Assembly: GCA_002361535.1 (NCBI GenBank)
Contig: DETG01000091.1
Span: 1-5,273 of the forward strand
DNA length: 5,273 nt
DNA from: Prevotella sp. UBA3294
Lineage (GTDB): Bacteria > Bacteroidota > Bacteroidia > Bacteroidales > Bacteroidaceae
Reading direction: 5' to 3'
Below, in pieces: positions 1 to 5,273 of this stretch (positions within the stretch are counted from its first letter, which is position 1; each line of letters opens with the position of its first letter). The notes below the pieces were generated by a model, which did no database searches, had not been told where the DNA came from, and saw only the letters and a list, made by a program, of their open reading frames with translations. The position numbers and the translations under genes are program-made.

Positions 1-951
1 TTCGATGTAATTATCGGCAATCCGCCGTATCAGCTGGATGATGGGGGAGCAAGGGCAAGTGCAAAACCTATATATCATCTTTTTGTACAACAAGCCAAGA
101 AACTTAATCCCAGATATCTTTGTATGATTATTCCTGCAAGGTGGTATGCTGGAGGAAAGGGTCTTGATGATTTTAGAGATTCTATGTTGCAAGATGAAAG
201 AATAAGATGCTTAGTGGATTTCTTTGATGCGACAGATTGTTTTCCTGGTATTGACATTTCAGGTGGTGTTTGTTATTTTCTTTGGAATCGTGATAAAAGA
301 GGAAAATGTATCGTAAGGAATATAAAGGGTAATGAGTCTATTGAAACAGAAAGATACCTTTCTGAATTTAGTTCCTTTATAAGATTCAATAAGGCAATTA
401 ACATTATAAGAAAAATAAAGGAAAAGAAAGAAAATGGATTTGCAGTACAGATAAGTTCTCGTAAACCCTTTGGTATTGAAACAAATTCGCGAGTTAGGAA
501 AGAAAGACGAAATGGTGATGTTGATATTTTTGCCTATCCTGAAAACGGCTATATTTCAAGGAAAGAGATAACGTTAAATCAGAATTGGATAGATGAATAT
601 AAAGTATATATTTCTTATGCATATGGTGAAAGAGGTGATTTCCCTTATCTTGTTCTTGGAAAGCCATTTCTTGGTATGCCTAATTCATGTTGTACTGAGA
701 CATACCTTGTTATAGGTCCATTCTCTACAAAAAGAATATGTGAGAATGTAATTAGTTACATCAAGACGAAGTTTTTCAGATTCTTAGTTCTACAACGAAA
801 AAACACCCAACATGCTACGAGCAAAGTCTATGCCTTCGTCCCCCTCCAAGACTTCTCTAAGCCTTGGACGGACGAGGAACTCTACAAGAAATACGGATTG
901 ACTGACGAGGAAATCCAGTTCATAGAATCGATGATTCGCCCGATGGAATAA
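1..951 (+). CDS. Eco57I-like adenine-specific DNA methyltransferase, C-terminal part (5' end outside window)
   Basis: This is the last 316 residues of a SAM-dependent DNA N6-adenine methyltransferase; the start and the SAM-binding motif I lie upstream of the window. The reading frame is open from base 1, and its first residues, FDVIIGNPPYQ, are the catalytic motif IV (NPPY at bases 19-30), which flips and binds the target adenine. The flanking pattern fits the Eco57I/Type IIG-ISP family. Residues of about 20-265 should hold the rest of the catalytic fold and the target recognition domain. The tail, with FVPLQDFSKPWTDEELY and ending IESMIRPME, is a pattern I associate with C-termini of Bacteroidota and Firmicutes members of this family. 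I see no nuclease domain in the visible part, so cleavage is probably supplied by the GIY-YIG helicase 770 bases downstream. Base composition is mosaic: the middle is AT-rich while the two ends are near 50% GC, suggesting domain exchange. Family assignment is firm; target sequence is unknown. Confidence 0.9.
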   Translation, partial: FDVIIGNPPYQLDDGGARASAKPIYHLFVQQAKKLNPRYLCMIIPARWYAGGKGLDDFRDSMLQDERIRCLVDFFDATDCFPGIDISGGVCYFLWNRDKRGKCIVRNIKGNESIETERYLSEFSSFIRFNKAINIIRKIKEKKENGFAVQISSRKPFGIETNSRVRKERRNGDVDIFAYPENGYISRKEITLNQNWIDEYKVYISYAYGERGDFPYLVLGKPFLGMPNSCCTETYLVIGPFSTKRICENVISYIKTKFFRFLVLQRKNTQHATSKVYAFVPLQDFSKPWTDEELYKKYGLTDEEIQFIESMIRPME

Positions 952-1010
952 ACGAAAGAAAACAGTATAATAACATAAGGCGCTCTTTGACAAGTTTTTG
1001 ATAGTTTATT

Positions 1011-1033
1011 TGATCAGCGGTCGAATTTTGTCA
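1011..1033 (+). repeat. Imperfect direct repeat, left copy (near TA module)
   Basis: TGATCAG (1011-1017), then six bases, then AATTTTGTCA (1024-1033). The right copy at 1676-1691 has TGATCAG followed directly by AATTTGTCA. The two copies lie on either side of the toxin-antitoxin module, between the methyltransferase and nuclease-helicase genes. The match is short and needs one six-base gap and one one-base gap, so chance similarity in AT-rich DNA is possible. Confidence 0.35.
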
Positions 1034-1040
1034 CGACTCA

Positions 1041-1067
1041 GCAGAGCAAAAGCAAGCTTTCCTCTGC
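1041..1067. promoter_or_regulatory. Imperfect palindrome upstream of the antitoxin promoter
   Basis: GCAGAG (1041-1046) pairs with CTCTGC (1062-1067), and AAAGC (1049-1053) with GCTTT (1056-1060), separated by a two-base centre and a small internal mismatch. No run of T follows on either strand, so it is a poor intrinsic terminator. Its place just upstream of the -33 box of the antitoxin promoter suits an operator bound by the antitoxin or toxin-antitoxin complex, which commonly autoregulates such operons. That role is inference from position and symmetry only. Confidence 0.4.
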
Positions 1068-1083
1068 ATTCGCTGCTCCAATA

Positions 1084-1115
1084 TTTGGAAGTTTGAAAAG
1101 AAACTTCTATCTTTG
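1084..1115 (+). promoter_or_regulatory. Bacteroidota-type promoter for the toxin-antitoxin module
   Basis: A -33 box TTTG (1084-1087), a 20-base spacer and a -7 box TATCTTTG (1108-1115) match the Bacteroidota consensus TTTG / TAnnTTTG in both sequence and spacing. A second TTTG (1092-1095) lies 12 bases before the -7 box. Transcription would start near 1120, giving a leader of only about 16 bases before the antitoxin ATG at 1136. This is the only convincing promoter between the methyltransferase and the nuclease-helicase, so it may also serve the latter. Confidence 0.75.
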
Positions 1116-1135
1116 CGGTATAAAAACGCATTGAC

Positions 1136-1381
1136 ATGGAAAAAGAGAAGTATCCGATACTCGAAGAGGATGAAAGCGCAGGCATGTGTTCCGAACCATC
1201 TGCCGCTGTTACTTATAGTGAGAAGGAACAGTTGGATGTACCTGTTCTTGGCCCTTCTACTTGGGAAGAGGCCATGAACGACCTTGATGCGTCGGAAAAA
1301 GAATTCGAGGCAGGCGAATGTATTCCTTGGGAGAACGTTGTGTCTGAAATTAAAGAACGTTACAGACATCATGCGTATTGA
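1136..1381 (+). CDS. Antitoxin of a RelE/ParE-type toxin-antitoxin module
   Basis: An acidic 81-residue protein that would neutralise the toxin encoded directly after it. Its C-terminal half (about residues 42-77, from TWEEAMNDLDASEKEFEAGE to WENVVSEIKERY) looks like the charged helical segment by which small antitoxins wrap around RelE/ParE toxins. The N-terminal 40 residues are rich in Glu, Ser and Pro and show no recognisable DNA-binding fold. The start at 1136 sits about 20 bases after a strong -7 box and gives a leader without a Shine-Dalgarno sequence, usual for Bacteroidota. The stop (1379-1381) lies inside the toxin gene, an 11-base overlap typical of translationally coupled TA pairs. 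The assignment rests mainly on gene order, overlap, size and the toxin's recognisable sequence; the antitoxin family itself I cannot name with certainty. It appears intact although its toxin is broken. Confidence 0.75.
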   Translation: MEKEKYPILEEDESAGMCSEPSAAVTYSEKEQLDVPVLGPSTWEEAMNDLDASEKEFEAGECIPWENVVSEIKERYRHHAY

Positions 1382-1678
1382 GATTTCTCCTAAAGCACGG
1401 CAACAATTGCTTGCGATTACGGACTACTATGCAGAATGGGGAGGTATGCGTTCGGTTGAAAGATTGCTGAATAGAATAGTAGAAAACAACAGCATATATT
1501 GAAATACCCCAAGGCGTATCACCAAGAGCCGTTGTTGACAAATAGAAAAATTGAATATCGTTCGGTCATTATCAACCAGTATTATAAGATGATTTATAGA
1601 ATTGATGGTGACGTGATTACAATTTCTGCTTTTTGGGATATGCGAATGAACCCGATCAAACTGAACCGAATGATCTGA
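1371..1678 (+). pseudogene. RelE/ParE-family toxin, frameshifted
   Basis: Toxins of this fold are small cytoplasmic proteins that cleave mRNA at the ribosome (RelE) or inhibit gyrase (ParE). The first 43 residues (MRIEISPKARQQLLAITDYY onward) form the usual beta strand and helical hairpin and end at a TGA (1500-1502). The missing C-terminal half continues in the -1 frame from TTG at 1499: LKYPKAYHQEPLL, then EYRSVIINQYYKMIYRI and AFWDMRMNP, ending at TGA 1676-1678. Restoring one base near 1495 (AGCATATATTG read as AGC ATA TTA TTG) gives a continuous protein of 102 residues, the normal size. The lesion is therefore best explained as a one-base deletion, or a sequencing error. No slippery heptamer is present in the right phase, so programmed frameshifting is unlikely. 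The YRSV-YYKMIYRI and WDMR patterns are typical of the ParE/plasmid-stabilisation group. As read, the toxin is probably inactive. Confidence 0.85.
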
Positions 1679-1691
1679 TCAGAATTTGTCA
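1676..1691 (+). repeat. Imperfect direct repeat, right copy (near TA module)
   Basis: TGATCAG (1676-1682) followed directly by AATTTGTCA (1683-1691). It resembles the left copy at 1011-1033, which has a six-base insertion between the two parts. Its first three bases are the stop codon of the broken toxin. The 8-base palindrome CTGATCAG (1675-1682) is centred here. The pair could be the scar of an insertion or recombination that placed the TA module between the two restriction-modification genes; the evidence is suggestive only. Confidence 0.35.
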
Positions 1692-1730
1692 GTTGAGCGC
1701 CATAACGAAAAAAAATAAGGTTATGGCAAC
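1692..1730 (+). promoter_or_regulatory. Hairpin enclosing the start codon of the nuclease-helicase
   Basis: GCCATAAC (1699-1706) and GTTATGGC (1720-1727) are perfectly complementary over 8 bases, around a 13-base A-rich loop. As an alternative, GTTG (1692-1695) can extend the stem by pairing with CAAC (1727-1730), leaving a four-base bulge. The ATG at 1723-1725 lies inside the right arm, and the A-rich ribosome-binding region lies in the loop. In mRNA this would hide the start codon and lower translation of the restriction subunit. The complementarity is seen directly; the regulatory role is inference. The same dyad in DNA could alternatively bind a regulator. Confidence 0.55.
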
Positions 1731-4233
1731 AAATTATTTCCCACGGAAGTCGGAGGCGTCTCCGATGATCTATGCTTACGAGGACAAGCACGACCCCAAC
1801 CTGAAAGGTGTCTTGAAGGTGGGCTATACAACCATTGGCGTGCAGCAACGGGTGCGCCAGCAATATAACATCGTGCGCCCCGGCGAACCGCCCTACCGCA
1901 TAGTGGTGGAAGAGTCGGCCATGCGCCAGGACGGTACGGCGTTTATGGACCATGATGTGCATCGCCAACTGGTGAAGATGGGATGCCAGCATGTGGAGGG
2001 TGAATGGTATCGCTGCACACCCCAGCAGGTCAGGGCCGCCATCGAAGCAGTCAGGGAACATATAGACGTGGCGTGGAATCGTGACAAGGCATTTGGCATG
2101 CGCCCGGAACAAGAAAGAGCCGTGGAGAAGACAGCAGCATACTTCGAAAGTTACAAGAGTGAAGCAGGCCGCGTGCCTCACTTCCTTTGGAATTGCAAGA
2201 TGCGCTTCGGCAAGACTTTCACCACCTATCAACTGGCACTACGCATGGGGTGGAAACGCGTCTTAGTGCTGACATTCAAACCCGCCGTGGTTCATGCATG
2301 GGAGGAGGATTTGATGACGCATGTGGATTTCCGCGGTTGGCAGTTTATTGCAAGAAGTACGGAAGCCAGCATCGACTATCAGTTTGAGCATGCCGACAAG
2401 TCAAAGCCGATGGTGGTGTTCGGTTCGTTCCAAGATTTTCTGGGAAAGAACACGGCAAGCGGCGGCATGAAACTAAAACATGAATGGGCACGTGAATTCA
2501 ACTGGGATTGCATCGTGCTGGATGAATACCACTATGGCGCTTGGCGCGAGAATGCCAGGGAATTGATCGGTGTCAGCGAAGACCTGGGAGGCGAGATAGA
2601 GAATCCCGACTATTTCGACGAGGACTTGATACCCATCACGTCGAATCACTATCTTTACCTGTCGGGCACTCCCTTCCGTGCCATCGCCTCGGGTGAGTTT
2701 ATCGAGGAACAAATATACAACTGGACCTATTCGGACGAGCAACGGGAAAAGGAAAAGTGGGGCGACAAGCCCGACAACCCCTACGCCTCGCTGCCGCGGA
2801 TGGTGATGCTCACCTATCAGCTGCCTGCGGAAATATCGAGAGTGGCCGAGGAAGGAGAGTTCGACGAGTTCGACCTGAACTCATTCTTCGAGGCAGAAGG
2901 ACGAGGCGAGGAAGCCGTGTTCAAATATCACGACGAGGTGCAGAAGTGGCTCGACATGCTGCGCGGACAGTATCTGCCAACTTCTATCAACGACCTGAAA
3001 ACAGGCAATCGGAAACCGCCGCTGCCTTTTCTCAACGGCGACCTCTACTCGAACATGAACCACACGCTTTGGTTTCTGCCCAACGTGGCTTCGTGCTACG
3101 CCATGAGGAATCTGCTGGCGGAATTACAGAACACGTTCTATCACGAATATCGCGTAGTCGTGTGTGCAGGCACTCAGGCAGGCATCGGACAACAGGCCCT
3201 GCCACCCGTGGAACGGGCTATGTCGCATCCTGACCCTCTGCATTGCAAGACCATCACGCTGACTTGCGGTAAGTTGACCACGGGTGTTACCGTTCGTCCG
3301 TGGACGGGTATCTTCATGCTGCGCGACACGTCGTCGCCCGAGACTTATTTCCAGGCGGCCTTCCGCGTGCAGTCGCCGTGGACCATCACCAACAGCGACG
3401 GACTGCATCCGAACCGGGTGGAGATTCTGAAACACGTTTGCTATGTGTTCGACTTCGCTCCGAACAGAGCCTTGAGAAAGGTGGCCGACTACTCCTGCCA
3501 GCTGAATGTTGAAGAGGGAAACCCCGAGAAATGTGTCGACGACTTCATCAAGTTCCTGCCTGTGCTATGCTATGAGAACGGCGTGATGAAAGCACTCTCG
3601 GCAAGCGACATTCTCGACATGGCCATGAACAACACTTCGGCCACGCTCCTGGCGCGGAGGTGGGAAAGCGCCCTGCTGGTGAACGTGGATAACTTCACGC
3701 TCCAGCGGCTGATGAACAACCAGGAGGCAATGGCCGCGCTGATGAAGATTGAGGGATTCCGCTCGCTGAATCAGGACATTGAGACCATCATCAACAAGAC
3801 GGATGCCATCAAGAAGAAACGCAAAGAGAGCGAAGAGGGGCTGACTCGGAGTGAAAAGAAGGAACTGAGCGACGCCGAAAAGGAAATCAAGAGTAAGCGC
3901 CGGCAGATACAGGAGAAACTGATGAAGTTTGCCACGCGCATTCCCATCTTTATGTACCTGACGGACTACCGCGAGTATTCGCTGAAAGATGTCATCCTGC
4001 AACTGGAACCCAAACTGTTTGAACGTGTAACGGGGCTTACGAAACAGGATTTCGCATTATTGGTCAGCCTGAATGTCTTCAACGAAGCTCTGATGAACGA
4101 TGCAGTCTATAAGTTCAAACGGTACGAAGACAGTAGTCTGACTTATGCCGGCGTCAACCGCCATGAGAATGAACGTTTAGTGGGCGGATACAGCACGGTT
4201 ATCACGATGGAGGAATACCTTTTACCAAAGTAA
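1723..4233 (+). CDS. GIY-YIG nuclease / SF2 helicase fusion, probable restriction subunit
   Basis: An 836-residue cytoplasmic protein, predicted to translocate on DNA using ATP and cut unmodified DNA. Residues 15-110 match a T5orf172-like GIY-YIG nuclease: IYAY (16-19), LKVGYTT (31-37), R43 or R45 as catalytic arginine, a DHDVHRQL helix (76-83) and GEWYRC (93-98). Residues 124-555 are a superfamily 2 helicase: FGMRPEQ (124-130, Q-motif-like), Walker A variant CKMRFGKT (158-165), LTFKP motif Ia, DEYH (267-270, motif II), SGTPF (314-318, motif III), LTTGVTV (518-524, motif V) and QAAFRVQSP (544-552, motif VI). A charged, probably coiled-coil stretch spans about 685-735, before a conserved-looking IPIFMYLTDYRE (740-751). 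I see no PD-(D/E)XK nuclease. The ATG at 1723 is preferred over one at 1633, which overlaps the toxin's coding tail; the choice leaves the GIY-YIG domain whole. The Eco57I-like methyltransferase upstream is the likely partner. GC content is clearly higher than in the methyltransferase's middle. Confidence 0.92.
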   Translation: MATNYFPRKSEASPMIYAYEDKHDPNLKGVLKVGYTTIGVQQRVRQQYNIVRPGEPPYRIVVEESAMRQDGTAFMDHDVHRQLVKMGCQHVEGEWYRCTPQQVRAAIEAVREHIDVAWNRDKAFGMRPEQERAVEKTAAYFESYKSEAGRVPHFLWNCKMRFGKTFTTYQLALRMGWKRVLVLTFKPAVVHAWEEDLMTHVDFRGWQFIARSTEASIDYQFEHADKSKPMVVFGSFQDFLGKNTASGGMKLKHEWAREFNWDCIVLDEYHYGAWRENARELIGVSEDLGGEIENPDYFDEDLIPITSNHYLYLSGTPFRAIASGEFIEEQIYNWTYSDEQREKEKWGDKPDNPYASLPRMVMLTYQLPAEISRVAEEGEFDEFDLNSFFEAEGRGEEAVFKYHDEVQKWLDMLRGQYLPTSINDLKTGNRKPPLPFLNGDLYSNMNHTLWFLPNVASCYAMRNLLAELQNTFYHEYRVVVCAGTQAGIGQQALPPVERAMSHPDPLHCKTITLTCGKLTTGVTVRPWTGIFMLRDTSSPETYFQAAFRVQSPWTITNSDGLHPNRVEILKHVCYVFDFAPNRALRKVADYSCQLNVEEGNPEKCVDDFIKFLPVLCYENGVMKALSASDILDMAMNNTSATLLARRWESALLVNVDNFTLQRLMNNQEAMAALMKIEGFRSLNQDIETIINKTDAIKKKRKESEEGLTRSEKKELSDAEKEIKSKRRQIQEKLMKFATRIPIFMYLTDYREYSLKDVILQLEPKLFERVTGLTKQDFALLVSLNVFNEALMNDAVYKFKRYEDSSLTYAGVNRHENERLVGGYSTVITMEEYLLPK

Positions 4234-4283
4234 ACATATAAATTCTTATGATCTTGTCGCATTTGTGGGGAAAGATAAGGTTA

Positions 4284-4307
4284 TTTGAAATTTTATTCGT
4301 ATCTTTG
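4284..4307 (+). promoter_or_regulatory. Bacteroidota-type promoter for the GH51 gene
   Basis: The -7 box TATCTTTG (4300-4307) is a perfect TAnnTTTG match, placing transcription start near 4312, some 33 bases before the ATG. No TTTG lies at the usual 19-21-base spacing; the nearest is TTTGAAA at 4284-4290, 12 bases from the -7 box to the end of its TTTG. The same TTTGAAA-N9-TATCTTTG arrangement occurs before the antitoxin (1092-1115). The rest of the 111-base gap (4234-4344) shows no convincing terminator for the upstream gene. Confidence 0.6.
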
Positions 4308-4344
4308 TGGCATCATCGCAAATTTTACAAAACAACAAGTTAAT

Positions 4345-5273
4345 ATGATGAAAAGGCAATCCTTTCTGGCCGTCATGATGATGGCCGCTTTGGGCATTCA
4401 TGCCCAGAAAGCTTTGACCCCACCTGCCGGGGGTAAGGCGATCAGTGATAATTTGATTGGTATCTTCTTCGAGGATATCAGCAGTGCTGCCGATGGTGGC
4501 CTTTATGCCGAGTTGGTGCAGAACGGCTCATTTGAGTATAGTCCGGTAGAACGTGATGGTTGGGGACCCGGGACAGCCTGGCGTATGATTCGTCCTGGTC
4601 ATTCCTTGGGATATCTCGAACCACGGATGGACCAGCCGATTCACCCGAATAACCCTACCTATATGCGGCTACATGTGGAGAGGGTGAAGGAGTATTACGA
4701 CTATAAGGGCTGGAAAGGTTTCGGTATCCAGAACGACGGCTTTGATGGGTTCTCGGTGAAAGCCGGTGCAAACTATCATTTCTCTGCTTTCCTCAGAAAT
4801 GTGAAAGGGGGAAATAAGACGGTGCGCGTAGCTCTCGTGGAACCTCAGCAAGGATGGGGGAGAGATCCTAAACTCTTGGCCGACTGCACCATCGATCATG
4901 TAAGTGATCAGACATGGAAGAAGGTGGAGGTTGTCCTCTCCCCAGAGGCCGATAGCAAGAATGCCGTATTGCAGATTCTGGTGCTCAACGAGGGAACAAT
5001 GGATATCGATATGGTGTCGCTGATGCCAGACGATACATACAAAGGACATGGCATGCGTAAGGATCTGACTCAAGCACTGGCCGACCTGCATCCGAAGTTC
5101 ATGCGCTTCCCCGGAGGTTGTGTGGTGCATGGTGGCGGTGACGGATTCTGGAATACCTATCGTTGGAAAACTACCGTTGGACCGAAGGAACAGCGCAAGG
5201 GACTGAAGAATACATGGGGATACCACCAGTCGATGGGACTGGGCTACTATGAGTATTTCCAGCTTTGCGAGGA
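4345..5273 (+). CDS. Secreted GH51 alpha-L-arabinofuranosidase, N-terminal part (3' end outside window)
   Basis: A glycoside hydrolase that removes terminal alpha-L-arabinofuranosyl residues from arabinan or arabinoxylan. The visible 309 residues begin with a signal peptide: basic MMKRQ, a hydrophobic core with three consecutive Met, and a probable cleavage after IHA (residue 20). No lipobox cysteine follows, so a periplasmic or secreted enzyme is expected. Residues 38-65 contain IGIFFEDIS, ADGGLYAELVQN and SFEY, the family's N-terminal signature. Residues of about 66-230 resemble a CBM4/9-like beta-sandwich (for example FGIQNDGFDGFSVKAG and later strands). The catalytic barrel resumes with FMRFPGGC (252-259) and YRWKTTVGP (272-280), both hallmark GH51 motifs. 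The catalytic acid/base and nucleophile glutamates lie beyond the window. Two ATGs in tandem (4345 and 4348) could each serve as start. The gene has its own promoter and no functional tie to the upstream defence genes. Confidence 0.96.
   Translation, partial: MMKRQSFLAVMMMAALGIHAQKALTPPAGGKAISDNLIGIFFEDISSAADGGLYAELVQNGSFEYSPVERDGWGPGTAWRMIRPGHSLGYLEPRMDQPIHPNNPTYMRLHVERVKEYYDYKGWKGFGIQNDGFDGFSVKAGANYHFSAFLRNVKGGNKTVRVALVEPQQGWGRDPKLLADCTIDHVSDQTWKKVEVVLSPEADSKNAVLQILVLNEGTMDIDMVSLMPDDTYKGHGMRKDLTQALADLHPKFMRFPGGCVVHGGGDGFWNTYRWKTTVGPKEQRKGLKNTWGYHQSMGLGYYEYFQLCE

Noticed and set aside
987..1010. TTGACA (987-992) as a sigma70-like -35 box
   Set aside because: No TATAAT-like box stands 16-18 bases downstream, and Bacteroidota promoters use TTTG/TAnnTTTG. 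The nearby TATTTG is also two bases short of the -7 consensus.
1480..1502. Programmed -1 frameshifting in the toxin gene
   Set aside because: No X XXY YYZ slippery heptamer in the zero frame precedes the stop and no strong hairpin follows it; a simple one-base deletion explains the data better.
1597..1604. TAGAATTG as a -7 box for the nuclease-helicase
   Set aside because: It has a mismatch in the key TTTG, no TTTG at -33, lies inside toxin coding sequence and is over 100 bases from the start codon.
1633..1722. Upstream ATG at 1633 extending the nuclease-helicase by 30 residues
   Set aside because: The extra stretch overlaps the coding tail of the toxin in another frame, has no similarity to the GIY-YIG domain, and lacks a promoter or ribosome-binding context; the ATG at 1723 leaves the domain complete.
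1594..2232. Minus-strand open frame of 212 codons
   Set aside because: It lies opposite the toxin tail and the nuclease domain, has no recognisable family pattern and reflects the codon bias of the + strand gene.
2757..3233. + strand open frame of 158 codons in another phase
   Set aside because: It is inside the helicase domain, Arg-rich and low in structure, as expected of an out-of-frame reading of GC-rich coding DNA.
4234..4252. Possible terminator after the nuclease-helicase gene (CATATAA...TTATG)
   Set aside because: The stem is only four or five A/T-rich pairs with a bulge and no following T-run, too weak to call.
4669..5226. Minus-strand open frame of 185 codons
   Set aside because: It lies wholly opposite the unmistakable GH51 gene and shows no family pattern of its own.
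1..5273. tRNA, rRNA, CRISPR array or transposase
   Set aside because: No spaced direct-repeat array, cloverleaf-like segment, rRNA-like sequence or transposase motif was seen on either strand.

Overview
The window looks like a chromosomal stretch from a Bacteroidales bacterium, most likely of the Prevotella/Segatella type. The evidence is two promoters with the Bacteroidota -7 box (TATCTTTG, matching TAnnTTTG), start codons without strong Shine-Dalgarno sequences, and a secreted GH51 arabinofuranosidase of the kind common in these plant-glycan degraders. The genus assignment is inference. All recognised genes lie on the + strand.

Layout. Positions 1-951 hold the C-terminal part of an Eco57I-like DNA adenine methyltransferase (NPPY catalytic motif at the left edge, specificity region, conserved C-terminal tail). 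Positions 952-1135 are an intergenic region with an imperfect palindrome and a strong Bacteroidota promoter. Positions 1136-1678 hold a small toxin-antitoxin module: an apparently intact antitoxin and an overlapping RelE/ParE-type toxin broken by a one-base frameshift. Positions 1723-4233 encode an 836-residue protein with an N-terminal GIY-YIG (T5orf172-like) nuclease domain fused to a superfamily 2 helicase. Its start codon lies inside a perfect 8-bp inverted repeat. Positions 4234-4344 carry a second promoter, and 4345 to the right edge is the first half of a secreted GH51 alpha-L-arabinofuranosidase.

How the genes fit together. The methyltransferase and the nuclease-helicase are read as the modification and restriction halves of one restriction-modification system. 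It has a Type III/ISP-like division of labour, but with a GIY-YIG nuclease at the N-terminus in place of the usual PD-(D/E)XK domain. The toxin-antitoxin pair sits between the two halves and may have been inserted there: short imperfect direct repeats lie near its edges, and its promoter is the only convincing one upstream of the restriction gene. The GH51 gene has its own promoter and belongs to carbohydrate metabolism, so the defence locus probably ends at about 4233.

Points of most interest: a mosaic base composition in the methyltransferase that suggests exchange of its specificity domain; a start-codon hairpin that could throttle the restriction enzyme; the TA module lodged between modification and restriction genes; and an identical bipartite promoter pattern (TTTGAAA-N9-TATCTTTG) in front of two unrelated genes.
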